A stretch of 64,000 nt of DNA, taken from Avena insularis (taxonomy: Eukaryota > Streptophyta > Magnoliopsida > Poales > Poaceae). Numbering within the stretch: the first letter of the stretch is position 1; each line of letters starts with the position of its first letter. The stretch covers positions 131,135,711-131,199,710 of the forward strand of contig CM042694.1 of NCBI GenBank assembly GCA_023614405.1. Reading direction: 5' to 3'. This document shows positions 11,682 through 24,606 of the stretch, piece by piece. The notes under the pieces were generated by a model that was given only the letters and a program-made list of their open reading frames with translations, was not told the origin of the DNA and did no database searches. The position numbers and the translations under genes were made by a program.

Positions 11682-14600
11682 CATTGGCATCCGTTCACCA
11701 CCTTACGCTTAGTTATAGTTGAGATAGTGGAACTATAGAAATTCTGAATATTTGCTTTCTGTTGGTATCGTATTGTTTTGAGTGTCAATCTAAAGTTTAA
11801 AAGTCATATTGCAAACTTTCAGCAAACTCCGTTTACTCTATGAAGTTTAATAAATAGTATTAAATCAAGAGTAACAATTCCAGTGTTAGTATCTAATGTA
11901 TCATGTTTGCCTCCATGATTCTTGATACTCAAAAGATTGTTTTTAATATCAAGTTTATCTAAGAGCTGAAAGCAATGTTTCAGAAACCATCATATGTGAA
12001 AGGTATTGCGATATCTAAAACAATGTGTTGGTTACAACATGATAGAGTATATGTCCTCATATTTGATGAGAATTTGTGAATGTTGGAGACGCTAGTCGTC
12101 CTAATCCTCCAAAAGGTTTTGGAAAAGAAACATTATACTCGCAATTCACCTTTATAAGCTATAGCAGCTTGATCATGAAATTTGTCATGATAAGGATGAA
12201 TAGAAGATGTAAGTAAAATGTTTACTACACTAAAAGATTACTAAAGAATGGAATTTTGAAAGAATGTCAAACATTTGATGAAGGTGATCCACTTCAAAGT
12301 GCACGTCCAAAGGTATTAGTATTTGACTATACACACTTTGTACTATGTGTCATGTGAACGACAGCACTATTGATGTTGATAGAATTCTTTTAAAAGAAAA
12401 GGAATTGTTGAAAGAGAATCTATAAAATATTTGGCAGAAAAGAAAGATTGGAGATATCCAACTTAGGTATATAGAAGATACATGTTATGGCTGTATTCCT
12501 TGGTTGTTAAACAATGTGGTTCTGCGGTATTGGATACCGAATTGGTTGGTATGAAGTGTCATACAGGACAACACAATTCATAAACTGCAATGGCCTAAGT
12601 AACTAGCAAGAGAATATGTGATGATGCTCATCGAAAACAAACAAAGGGTTGTTGTGTTGCTCGTTAACATCAAAGCTTACCTTCAAGATTTGTTTCAATA
12701 ATTGTTATTTTGATCAAGTATTATGATGACAAAAGGTTACCGTATTCCATAATAGATGGATGATTTACAAATCTCGTTGGAGAAATCACATCCATAAAAC
12801 TAATGCTAAAATGTCGAAAGACAAATGATTGAAAGATCACTTGCAAAGTGACATCACCGTTTAAATTATATTGAAAGGGATACATGAAGAAACTCCATGT
12901 TGATGGATTTTTGGAGTCTTTGATTTTGATCAAATGACGCTTGTGATACTTTCCTGGAGATAATTAAAACTCTGCTCATAGGCCAAAAGAGGAACGGACG
13001 ACTAACTGATTAGAATTTGTACATATTGATGTATATAGTCCATTATGTGTAGTCGTGGGCAATGGATTTCAACTTCATATGCTTTCTCCGAAGATTTGAG
13101 TGAGTATATGTATATACTTACTCAATAAGGAAGAAGTATGAAACATTTGAAAAATGTTCAAAGACTTTCAAGATGAAGTGGAAAATTATTGTAACAAGAA
13201 AATATAAAAGTTTATGATTGGATCATAAAAAAAGATGTTTGAGTTACAAGTTTAGCAAAACACCTAAGATTTGAGGAATCGTTCCATGGATTTGCATTTC
13301 CCAAAACACCATAGGAGTATGAAGTGTTTAAGATATGTAATGAAACCTTGTTTGACATGGTAAGATCAAAGGTGTCATTTATAAAACTGCCATTATATTT
13401 TAAAGATTAAAGCTCTCGTGACTATCGCTTTTACACTGAAAAGAGCTCCATCGTGATCCGTTGAAATGACACCATATGAGTTGTGGTTTGGGATAAAACC
13501 CGAATTGTCTTTTCTTAAATTTTGGTATGCTACGCATAAGTGAAATGTTTACAACCAAAGTCAGATGAGCATCTCTTTGTAGGTTATTTCGAATAACCAT
13601 TGGGTATTCCTCCATAACACCGAAGACAAAAGTGTTTGTCGCTTAGAATGTCGAGTTTCTTGAGAAGGAATTTTGGTGAAAAGTTAAGTGGGAGGACAAT
13701 AGAACTTTGACAAGGTTGTTGAACCTTGGCTAATATGTGCTAAGTTGCGCAGCGTCGGTAAGCGTCCCGGAGGCAGCAACAATACTCATGGCTCACGTGC
13801 CTCAAAGGTTGTGGTCACGGAGATCTAAGTTACTATTGAACCAAGTAGGTCGGGTAAGTAATCAAATGCCAAGATTTGAGAGTTAAATCATTGTTGTTTG
13901 ACAATGATGAACCGACTACATACAAAGAAGCAATGATGGGCCCTGACTTCGTTAAGTGGCTTGAAGCCATAAAATCCGTGATAATTCCATACACGAGAAA
14001 TCAAGCTTTGAATTTGAAAGACCCTCTGGAAAGGTGCAAGACCTTACAGTCGTATATGGATCTATAAAGAAATAGACATGGATGTTTCACATCTATGAAA
14101 TAGTCGACATGTCGGAAAGAGTCTACGACAATGTTCAAGGAATTGACTATGATAAGATTTGATCTTTCATAGCGATATTTAGTCTGGACGGATTAATGTA
14201 GCAACCACTACATATATTTTGGTATATGGTAGTTGAACAAACAAAACAAGTTCTTCTAATAGAATGGTTACCTAGGACATGTACACGACACGATCCAAAG
14301 GGTTTTGTTAATTCAAAGGATGCTAAAAGAGTATGCAAAACTTCAATGGTTGAAGTAAGCATCGCGGAGTTGGAATCTTCACCGTGATGAAACTGTTAAA
14401 AGGTTTAATTTCATCAGAGACGATGAAGATGCTTGCATTTTGCAAGAAATTAAGTGGGAGCGGTAAGACATATTTCTAATACATTATGTGAAAGACATAT
14501 CGTTGATTAGAAATAATGTATCTTTTATTGACACAGGTTAAGAATTTCATTTCGATGAAAAAACTTAGGCATAACCCAAGAATTAGGCATCAATGTCTAT

Positions 14601-15460
14601 ATGGATAGATTGAGGCGCTAATATGGTTTTGCCAAATGTACATAGATAAGATGTTGAATGAGTTCAATATGGAAACAACAAGAAAGGTTCTTGACTCACG
14701 GAAAGGACTGAATCAAGATTCAAGTGTATTGACACTAGATTCAAGTGTTTTGACACTTGGTGAAATCACAAGAATATTTTGATCAATCATTCTTTGAGAT
14801 GTACACATCCAGATATGTCCTATGCTCTAAATATTGTGAGCATATACCAGAATGACTCATAAGATGATCATTGGACAATAGTAGGGATATTCCTATGATC
14901 TTTGGAAGAACTAAGAATATATTACTTATATAGTGGTGACAAATAGTTCATTGTAAATTGCTACATTGATACTAGTTTTGTCACAAATTAAGTTTATCTC
15001 AATTTAAACTATGGGTGGCACAATGTAATAGAAAGGAAGTTCCATAACGGATTTGGTTGAGTACCAAAGTTAAAACATTGTGACAGATACTACAAGAAAA
15101 GGCTAAGTATGTGACTACTATTGTAGTAACAAATGAGGGCATTTGCGTCAAGTAGTTTGTTATCAAACGAGGTGTGGTTCATAGCGAGATAATACTATGA
15201 AGATACATTGTATGACAATTGTATCAACATGATTTAATCCCAAGGAACTAAAGGTCTCACCAAAGGACCAAATTTATACAATGCCATCTCATTGGAGAAT
15301 GAGTAATACGTAGAGACGCAAGGACATGCAAATACACACGGACCTGTAAGTGTCAGATCCGAAGATTATGTTTACCACTAGCTATAGTGTCTATACAACA
15401 CCAGAAAGCCATAGGTGTTGAATGCACAAGTTTTTAACTAGATTATTGACTCTAGTGCAA
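11682..15460 (+). pseudogene. Eroded gag-pol fossil of Copia A
   Basis: No frame is open for more than ~70 codons, but traces of the Copia polyprotein survive in order. The start region near 11682 has lost its ATG. A pre-integrase trace reads YMKKLHVDGFLESL near 12885. Integrase traces include EFVHIDVYSPLC near 13015 and EMTPYELWFG near 13465. The RT N-terminus gives EPTTYKEAMMGPD near 13908. Later RT/RNase H traces are YIDKMLNEFNME near 14640 and HPDMSYAL near 14810. Stops and frameshifts lie between all of these. Because the LTRs are far better preserved than the body, most decay probably predates this insertion. The first part is collinear with the visible end of element F (63690-64000). 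Confidence 0.8.
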
Positions 15461-15469
15461 GTGGGAGAC

Positions 15470-17130
15470 TGTTGGAGATATGCCCAAGAGGCAATAATAA
15501 AGTGGTTATTATTATATCTTTATGTTTATGATAAATGTTTACATCCCATGCTATAATTGTATTAACCGGAAACATTAATACTTGTGTGTTTTGTAAACAT
15601 AAAAGAGTCCCTAGTAAGCCTCTTGTTGAACTAGCTTGTTGATTAATTGATGATCATGGTTTCCTGATCATGGACATTGGATGTGATTAATAACAAGGTT
15701 ATATCATTAGGAGAATGATGTAATGGACACACACCCATAGTAAGCGTAGCATAAGATCAAGTCATTAAGTTCGTATTGTTGTAAGCTTTCAAATACATAG
15801 TAACCTAATCCTTCGACCATGAGGTTATGTTAATCACCATCACCGGATGGGTACTTTGATGACATCAAACGCCGCTTCATAACTGGGTGGTTATAAAGGT
15901 GTCATTGGGTATTATGAAAGTATGTGTTGAAGCGCATGAACCAAGATTGGGATTTGTCCATCCATATGACGGATAGATATGCTCTGGGCCCTCTCGGTGG
16001 AGTGTCATCTAGATAGCTTGCAAGCATGTGACTAGGTCACAAGGGATGACATAACACGGAACGAGTAAAGAGTACTTATCAGTAACGAGGTAGAACTAGG
16101 TATAGAGATACCGACGATCAAACCTCGGATAAGTAGAATATGTGAGACAAAGGGAATTGGTTTCGTATGTTAAATGGTTAAATCGATCATGAAGTAATCG
16201 TTGAGTATGTGGGAGCCGTTATGGATCTCCACATCCCGCTGATGGTTATTGATGGGAGAGGTGTCTTCATCATGTCTGCATATTCACGAACCGTAGGGTG
16301 ACACACTTAAGGTTCGAAGTTGTTTTAAGTAGATATGGAATTTGCGTTGGAGACCGAATGTTGTTGAGTCTCGGAATGGATCCGGACATCACGAGGAGAT
16401 CCGGAATGGTCCGAGAATAAGATTCATATATTGGGAATCATTTTCTAAGTTAGGAAATGTTAGGAGTGTTTGTATGGAGATTCTAGAAGGTTTGAATGTT
16501 CTGGAAGGTTCTAGAGGATTTCTTGGAGTTTACTTGAAAACCAAGAAAGGATCAAGGGAGTCCAAGTGGGGCTAGACACGGATTCGTGGGGGAGGAGGAT
16601 TCCTCCCCCCCTGCCGACCCAAGGAGGGAGTCCTACTAGGACTCCCCTCAGCGCGCCTCCTCCTTTAAATAGAAGGGAGGGGGCGCCCCTCTTGCCCTGG
16701 CTCTCATAACTCCCAATCACAGCCGCCTCTCTCCTCCACCTTTCTTCTGCACAGGCATAGGCGAAGCCCTGCAGAATTCTCACCTCCACCACCACCACGC
16801 CGTCGTGCTGCTGGGATTCCGTGGAGAAGATCTACTACCTCCGGCCATTGGAACAGGAGAGGAAGGTCTGCTTCGACTACGCACGCAGACCGTCATGGAA
16901 GCGCCGAACGCCGTAAGGATCGTCCACACGATCTTGAGATCGGCAAGTGATCGACTACATCATCCACGAGATCTAATCTCGTTAACGCTTTCGGTTCTAC
17001 GAGGGTTAGTACCGATCTATCTCGTTGCTCATGTCTAGTAGATTAGATCTTGGCTTTTATCTAGATTTGATCTGGGTTTTGTTCGTTCTTGCGGTAGAAA
17101 TTTTTTGTTTTCCATGCTACGGACCCAACA
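15470..17130 (+). repeat. 3' LTR of Copia A
   Basis: This 1661-bp LTR is preceded by the polypurine tract AAGTGGGAGAC and ends CCAACA at the ACTTT duplication. It is highly similar to 8828-10477. Confidence 0.93.
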
Positions 17131-17135
17131 ACTTT

Positions 17136-17734
17136 AACCTTAACCATTTAAAGATGCTTATGATAGGGGCAATGAGAGCTCAAAGCTAATGAGTACCATA
17201 CTTTCAGCATTTGGAAGCCTTTTAAACTTTTCAAAACCTGTTCATTTCCTTGTTGAGTCTCCACACATTCTACGAGCACTTTCTTGAGAGCATAGTGGAC
17301 ATTCTTAGTTCTATGTGCATTGTCCCAAGACTTGTTGATTGATGCATACCTTGATATTGCTCGTTTTAAACTATTTGTATCTAGTCACTCCTGTAAACTT
17401 TGAAGGTGTCCTATGCATTTATATTTGCTACTCTATGAAGGACAAGCTGAATACTATGATGATATGTTTTATTCATGTGAAACAAACAAACGTCTTGTAA
17501 AGCATTGCTATTCATGAATCTTTTGTTTGTGCCTTTTCATGTTGCATCATAGTTTCTTTGTCTTATTGCTAGAACTTTGTCTTTCATGTTATGATTGAAG
17601 TACCATGATCTCAGCTTTGAATGTTTTACAAATACTTTGATCAAGTTTATGATGGTGCATGTCACCACAAAAATTATTCTTTCTTTTTATCCCTTACCTA
17701 CTCGAGGACGAGCAGGAGTTAAGCTTGGGGATGT
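17136..17734 (+). other. Noncoding 3' internal region of element B (part 2)
   Basis: This continues the B internal region after Copia A, collinear with 33120-33737 of element C. It ends with CTCGAGGACGAGCAGGAG and the polypurine tract AAGCTTGGGGATGT directly before the 3' LTR. No coding potential was seen. Confidence 0.8.
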
Positions 17735-18767
17735 TGATACATTGCAAATGTATCTATAATTTTTGATGTTCCATGCTTGGTTTTATCCACTTTCTTGTGT
17801 TTTGTCCACACTTTGGAGTACTTTTCATATGATTTCTTGGACTAACCTATTAACAAGAGCCATAGTGCCGCTGCATTTTCTGCTGTTTTTGGTTCCGGGA
17901 AAGTCGAAATGAATATTCTCGAATTGGACGGGACAAAAGCCAAAGTGCCTATTTTTCCTAAGACTCATGGAGCAGAATACAAGACGGAGGAGGGCTGGGC
18001 TGGCACACCCCCTGTGCGCAGGCTGGGCCTGGCCGCGCCAGGGCATGGTGTGGGCCCCCAGGCACCCCCTCGGTCTCCCTCTTCGCCTATAAGAAGCCTT
18101 CTGACCTAAAAACTCCAGGGGGGTCGATGTTTTTTCAGAAGGAGTTCCGCTCCACCGCCGCCACTAGATTCCATGAAACAGCACCAGAAACTCCATTCTG
18201 GCACCTTGCCGGGACGGGGAATTGGAGGAGATCATCGCCATCATCATCACCATCTCTTCTCCATCGACCATCCATGTTTCCCCCATCCATGAGCCCCCGC
18301 TGTAGGCTATGGGGATGGTAGGGATTGGATGAGATCGTTCATGTAATGGCATCAGATTGTTAGGGCATGGTGCCTAGTATCTTTTATTAGTGCTTTATGA
18401 CTTTGTTGCGACTTGTTGTGCTTAATGCTTATCACTAGGGCCCGAGTGCCATGATTTCAGATCTGAACATGTTATTGATTCACTATGATAGTATTGTTTT
18501 TGGTCTTATCTACAAGTTGTAAACACACGTTGTTGTCCGGAACCAATGGCCCCAAAGTGACAGAAATCGGGATAACCAGAGGAAATGGCTTTGATGTGAG
18601 GATCACATGTGTTCATGGAGTGTTAATGCTTTGCTCCGATGCTCTATTAAAAGGAGAACCTTAATTGCCAGTAGTTCCCTTGAGGCCCCGCTGCAAACGG
18701 GCTGGCAGGACAAAAGATGTTGTGCAAGTTCTCATTGCGAGCACGTATGACTATATATGGAACACAT
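17735..18767 (+). repeat. 3' LTR of element B, left part
   Basis: It matches 3671-4710 of the 5' LTR and stops at the CACAT target site where element C inserted; the rest is at 35357-35715. Together the two parts give ~1392 bp against 1407 bp for the 5' LTR. Confidence 0.92.
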
Positions 18768-20371
18768 TGATGCATTGCAAATGTATCTATAATTTTTGAT
18801 GTTACATGCTTGGTTTTATCCACTTTCTTGTGTTTTGTTCCATCTTTGGAGTACTTTTATTATGATTTCTTGGACTAACCTATTAACAAGAGCCACAATT
18901 ACACCGCTTTCTGTTGTTTTTGGTTCCAGAAATTCAGAAAATGAATATTCTTGAATTGGACGGGACAAAAGCCAAAGTGCCTATTTTTCCTAAGGATCAA
19001 GTGCCGATCACGAGGCGGAGAAGGGCTGGGCAGCCACACCACCTGGTCGGCGGCCAGGCCCGGCCTGCTGGGGTGGTCTGCCGCCCAGCACCCTCTCGGC
19101 CTCTCCTTCCGCCTATAAGTTGCCCTCGGGACGAAAACCCTAGGTACCCGATCAAAAATCCACGAAAGAGTCTGTAGCTGCCGTCATCTCCATCCCTAGA
19201 TCGGGGGGATCAGAAGCTCTTCCTGGCACCCTGCCAGAGAGGGGAATTCACCCTAGAGGCCTTCTTCATCACCATGCAAGCCTCCGGTGTGATGCGTGAG
19301 TAGTTCATCCTTCGACTACGGATCCATGTAGTAGCTAGATGGCTGGTTTCTCCTCCTTTGTGCTTTCATGTTTAGATCTTGTGAGCTCTGTTCATGATCA
19401 AGATCATCTATTTGTAATCCATACATGTTGTGTTTGCAGGGATCCGATGGATATTGAGATGCTATTTCAGATTGATTATTGATTCTATCATGTCTTTGTT
19501 ATTTGAGATCTTGCATGCTTTCCGTTGTTAGTAGCTATCTTGGCCAAGTAGATGCTAGCAACTCCAAGAGTTAGTATTTATGCTCGATAGTGGGTTCATG
19601 CCTCGTAACTGGGAAGTGATGTAAATCTCTAAGGTACTAGATGTGCTGTTGCTACTAGGGAGAAAACAACAATCCTTTGTTCTTAGAGCAATTGTATTGT
19701 TTACCTTACACGCAGTTCGTAAAGCAATAATCTGTTGCTTACAACTTAATACTGGAGGGGGTTCGGATGATAACCTGAAGGTGGATTATTAGTCATAGAT
19801 GCAGTTGGATGGCGGTCTATGTATTATGTTGTATTGCCCAATCAAGTCTCAAAGGAGTCAAGATGATTAGTATATGCATGTATTGCTTTATCGGTGTTTG
19901 TCAATTGCCCCGCTGTAATTTGTTCACCCAGCATGTTATTTATCTAAGGAGAGCCACCTCTAGTGAACTATGGATCCCGGTCTTTTACTTTACATACAAT
20001 CTACAATCTTTTACTGCTTTGTGTTTACTTTCTACAAACTTTTACTTCTTTCCATTCGATACGTTTAATACTTTGTTTTCCGCAAAACACGGTGAGATTG
20101 ACAACCTCCTCGCAAGTTGGGGACAAAGTTCTGTGGTTGTGTTGTGCAGGTCTCCATGTTGCTACTAGCACCGGTAGTGCGCCCTGCCAAAGCTTAGCTA
20201 GTAACACCTTTGAGGTGTTTCCTTGCTCCTACTGGTTCGATTAAACCTTAGTTTCATAACCGAGGGAAACTTGCTGCTGTGCTCACCATACTTTCCTCTT
20301 GGGGTTCCCAACGAGCTCTACATCAACACCGCCAACAAGCATTTTTCTGGGCGTCGTGCATTGAGCCATCA
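18768..20371 (+). repeat. 5' LTR of element C
   Basis: This 1604-bp LTR begins TGATGCATTG (TGATACATTG in the 3' copy) and ends GAGCCATCA. A TATA-like CCTATAAG lies near 19112. A 119-codon frame at 19809-20168 recurs in the 3' LTR simply because the LTRs are copies. Confidence 0.92.
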
Positions 20372-20381
20372 AGCATTTTTC

Positions 20382-20399
20382 TGGTGCCGTTGCCAGGGA
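20382..20399 (+). other. Primer-binding site of C (tRNA-Asp type), with a second copy downstream
   Basis: TGGTGCCGTTGCCAGGGA starts 10 bases after the LTR. A second, equally good match TGGCACTGTTGCCGGGGA sits at 20450-20467. Each differs from the tRNA-Asp complement at two positions. Confidence 0.75.
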
Positions 20400-20631
20400 A
20401 CGAAGAAGAAGAAACTCCCACGTCAACTACACGCCATTAAAAAAAATTCTGGCACTGTTGCCGGGGAGTCAAGGACATCTTCACAAGGGGAGTCCCTCAT
20501 AACCAATCTCTTTACTTTGTTGTTTTTGTTTTGCTTAGTTTCTTTTTGCTTTGTTTGCTTGTTTTGTTCTTCAAAAAACACAAAAAAAAATTAGTTCTAC
20601 TTGTTTGCTTTCTTATTTGAAAACCCAAAAA

Positions 20632-21748
20632 ATGACTACTCTTGAAAACACCAAGTTGTGTGACTTCACTAGCACCAACAACAATGATTTTATGAGCACT
20701 CCTATTGCTCCACCTGTGGCTGAAAATACTTTCTTTGAGATAAAACCTGCTTTGCTCAATCTTGTTATGAGAGAACAATTTTCTGGTATTGGTAATGATG
20801 ATGCTGCTTCCCATCTAAATAACTTTGTGAGATGCAAAAGCATAGGGATATAGATGGTGATATTATTAAGCTAAAATTGTTTCCTTTCTCTTTGAGAGGA
20901 AAAGCTAAAGAGTGGTTGAATTCCTTAACTAGGAATAGTATTGATTCTTGGACTAAGTGCAAAGATGCTTTTATTGGAAAATACTATCCTCTTGCTAAGA
21001 TTATATCCATGAGAAGTGAAATAATGAAGTTTAAACAACTTGATAATGAGCATGTTGCTCAAGCTTGGGAAAGAATGAAATCTTTGGTAAAGAATTGTCC
21101 CACTCATGGACTGACTGCTTGGATGATCATCCAAACTTTTTATGCAGGATTGAACTATTCTTCAAGGAACCTATTGGATTCAGCTGCGGGAGGTACCTTT
21201 ATGACCATCACTTTGGGTGCTGCAACAAAACTTTTGGACAATATGATGGTTAATTATTCTGAATGGCATACTGAGAGAGCTCCACAAGGTAAGAAGGTAA
21301 ATTCTGTTGAGGAAACCTCTTCCTTGAGTGATAAGATTGATATGATTATGTCTATGCTTGTTAATGGGAAAGCCCATATTGATCCAAATAATGTGCCTTT
21401 AGCCTCTTTGGTTGCTCAAGAAGAGCAAGTTGATGTGAACTTCATAAGAAATAACAACTTTGGCAACAATGCTTATGGTAATAATGCTTATAGGAACAAT
21501 TTTGGTAACAACAATTATAAGCCATATCCTCCCAACAATGGTAATGCTTATGGAAATTCTTACAACAATAATAAGAGTGCTCCCTCTGAACTTGAAGTTA
21601 TGCTTAAACAGTTTATTAGTAAACAAACCGCTTTCAATAAAACTATTGAGGAAAAACTCTCTAATGCTAAAAGAAATATAGCATCTTTGGCTGAAGCTCA
21701 ATCTACTTTGAATAAAATGGCTGCTAAACCTGAAACTAATGAGAATCC
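20632..21748 (+). pseudogene. Gag part of the gag-protease gene of element C (5' half, interrupted by D)
   Basis: This is the capsid-type structural protein of an Athila-like element. The ATG at 20632 starts MTTLENTKLCDF. A frame change near 20835 leads into LRGKAKEWLNSLTRNS, the core of the retrotransposon gag domain, which continues through SWTKCKDAFIGKYYP. Further on there is an Asn-rich linker (repeated NNFGNN and YGNN units near 21450-21570) and SAPSELEVMLKQFISKQTAF. No zinc knuckle is visible. Copia D inserted after 21748, duplicating AATCC; the reading frame continues in phase at 30221, so the gene was continuous apart from the frame change at ~20835. Confidence 0.8.
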
Positions 21749-23397
21749 TATTGGAGATATGCAAAAGAGGCAATAATAAAAGTGGTTATTATTATATCTT
21801 TGTGTTTATGATGAATGTTTACATCCCATGCTATAATTGTGTTATTATGAAACACTAATACTTGTGTGTTTTGTAAACATAAAAGAGTCCCTAGTAAGCC
21901 TCTTGTTGAACTAGCTTGTTGATTAATAGATGATCATGGTTTCCTGATCATGGATATTGGATGTCATTAATAACAAGGTCATATCATTAGGAGAATGATG
22001 TGATGGACACACACCCATAGTAAGTGTAGCATAAGATCAAGTCATTTAGTTCGTATTGCTACAAGCTTATCAAATGCATAGTAACCTAATCCTTCGACCA
22101 TGAGGTTATGTTAATCACCATCACCAGATGGGTGCTTTGATGACATCAAACACCACTTCGTAACTGGGTGGTTATAAAGGTGTCATTGGGTATTCTGAAA
22201 GTATGTGTTGAAGCGCATGGACCAAGATTGGGATTTGTCCATCCATATGACAGATAGATATGCTCTGGGCCCTCTCGGTGGAATGTCATCTAGTTAGCTT
22301 GCAAGCATGTGACTAGGTCACAAGGGATGACATAACATGGAACGAGTAAAGAGTACTTATCAGTAACGAGGTAGAACTAGGTATTGAGATACCTACGATC
22401 AAACCTCGGATAAGTAGAATATCGCGTGACAAAGGGAATTGGTTTCGTATGTTAATGGTTCTATCGATCACGAAGTCATCGTTGAGTATGTGGGAGCCGT
22501 TATGGATCTCCAGATCCCGCTTATGGTTATTGATCGGAGAGGTGTCTCCATCATGTCTGTATATTCTCGAACCGTAGGGTGACACACTTAAGGTTCGATG
22601 CTGTTTAGGTAGATATGGAATGTGCGTTGGAGATCGAATGTTGTTCAAAGTCTCGGATTGGATCTGAGACATCACGAGGAGATCCGGAATTGTCCGGAGA
22701 ATGAGATTCATATAATGGAGATCGTTTTCTAGGTTCGGAAATGTTCTGGAGTGTTTATATGGGGGTTCTAGAAGGTTTCGGAATGTTCTGGAAAGTTCCA
22801 GAAGGTTCCGTGGACTTTACTTGAAAACCAAGAAAGGAAAAGGAGAGACTTGGGGGGGAAGGAAACTCCCCCTCCCCTTGTCGCTTGGCCCTAGGAGGTG
22901 GGCCTAGGGGTGGGAACCCTAGGTCGCACCCTCCTCTATATATAGAGGTGGAGGCGCCACCTCCTTGCCCTCCACTCTTGCCCTAGCCGCATCTCTCTCC
23001 TCCTCCTTCCTTACGCTTAGGCTTAAGCGCCTGCAGACTCTACTCCACCACCACCACCACGACGCCGCTGCTAGGATTCGTGGAGAGATCTACTACCCGC
23101 TGCTCACCGAACGGGAGAGGAAGGTCTGCATCGACTCAAGACGTGTGACCGATCGCGAAGCGCTGCTTAACGCGTCGCTGGAAGGATCGTCTACTCGATC
23201 TTGAGATTGGCAAGTGATCGTCTACATCAACCACGAGATCCGATCTCGCACAAGGCTTTTGGATCTACAAGGGTTAGTACAGATCTATCTCGTTGCACAT
23301 GTCTAATAGATTAGATCTTGGCTTTTATCTAGATTAGATATGGGTTTTGTTCGTTTCATGTAGAATTTTTTTGTTTTCCATGCTACTTAACCCTTCA
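21749..23397 (+). repeat. 5' LTR of Copia D
   Basis: This 1649-bp LTR has a TATA-like CTATATATAG near 22934. The primer-binding region just after it is damaged: GGGTATCGAGCC stands where TGGTATCAGAGCC is expected (about 23400-23411). Confidence 0.92.
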
Positions 23398-24606
23398 AAG
23401 GGTATCGAGCCGTGTCTATGCGTAGATCTGTTGCACGAGTAGAACACAATGGTTTTGTGGGCGTTGGTGCTCGTGCCGTCTTTTGCTTTGTGTACTTTGC
23501 ATCTTGCGGTATGGTGGGATGAAGCGGCTCGAGCTAACCTTACATGTCATCGTACATGAGACTTGCTCCACGCTTGACGTGTAACTTGCTTTGCACAAGT
23601 GGCTTTATGGGTGTCCGCTCTCCCACCATAGTATAGATCCAATTTACACTTTGTACTTGATAGCACTTGTATCAACGTTGTGGTTCAGTTTCGTAGGTAA
23701 GATCCGTTCTTATTCGAAAGCCCCAAACCACGTAAAACATGCAAAGAAAATTAGAGGCATCTAACTTGTTTTTGCAGGGGTTTTGTGATGTGATATGGCC
23801 ATCATGTGATTGTGATTATATTTGATGTATGCAATGATCCTTGTTGTAATATGGCAACCGGCAGGAGCCTAATGGTTGTCTTTAATTCTGTTAAGACCTG
23901 CGTGTCTATTCATCTTGTAATAGCTTTATTCCAAGTAGTTGTAATAGTTGCTAGTGATGATGGACAACCATGAAGCGGCGCCACTGACCTTGACGCAATG
24001 CTGGTGATGATGGAGATCATGTCCGTGCTTTGGAGATGGAGATCAAAGGCACAAGAAGAAAGGGCCATATCATATCACACTAATTATGAATTGCCTGTGA
24101 TGTTAATCCTTTATGCATCTTGTATTGCTTAGATCGCGACGGTAGCATTATAAGATGATCCCTATCACTAAATATCAAGTAATAAAGTGTTCATCCTTAG
24201 TTGGCACCGTTGCTAAGACTCGTCATTTCGAAGCATCTCGTGATGATCGGATGTGATAGATTCTACGTGTGCATACAACGGGTGCAAGCCAGATTTGCAC
24301 ATGCGGAAACTAAGGTTAATCTTGACGAGCCTAGCATGTACATACATGGTCTCGAAACACGGAATACCGAAAGGTAGAGCACGAGTCATATAAATGATAT
24401 GATGAACATGAAGATTGTTCGCCGATGAAACTACATCTTCTCTCATGAAGATCGGACTTGGTGTAGTGGACTTGGTTCGTGTAATCACTAAGACAATGTG
24501 AGGGATGTTGTTTTGAGTGGGAGTTCACCTAGTTAATTTAAGAATTAAAATTGAACTCATTTTATCATAAACTTAGTCTAAACTACTTGCAAATTTGTTG
24601 TAGATT

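Larger units (their letters stand above)
8828..17130 (+). mobile_element. Copia element A (Angela/BARE-like), non-autonomous, inserted in B
   Basis: An 8303-bp element with LTRs 8828-10477 and 15470-17130 (TGTTGG...CCAACA ends) and a perfect duplication ACTTT at 8823-8827 and 17131-17135. It has a perfect initiator-Met tRNA primer-binding site and a polypurine tract GCAAGTGGGAGAC before the 3' LTR. The internal region has no gag-pol ORF, only eroded traces in the correct order. Its LTRs and leader resemble those of D. A must have moved using proteins from another element. Confidence 0.95.

Noticed and set aside
19809..20168. 119-codon frame, repeated at 34794-35153
   Set aside because: It lies in both LTRs of element C; its repetition is due to the LTR copies, and it has no recognised motif.
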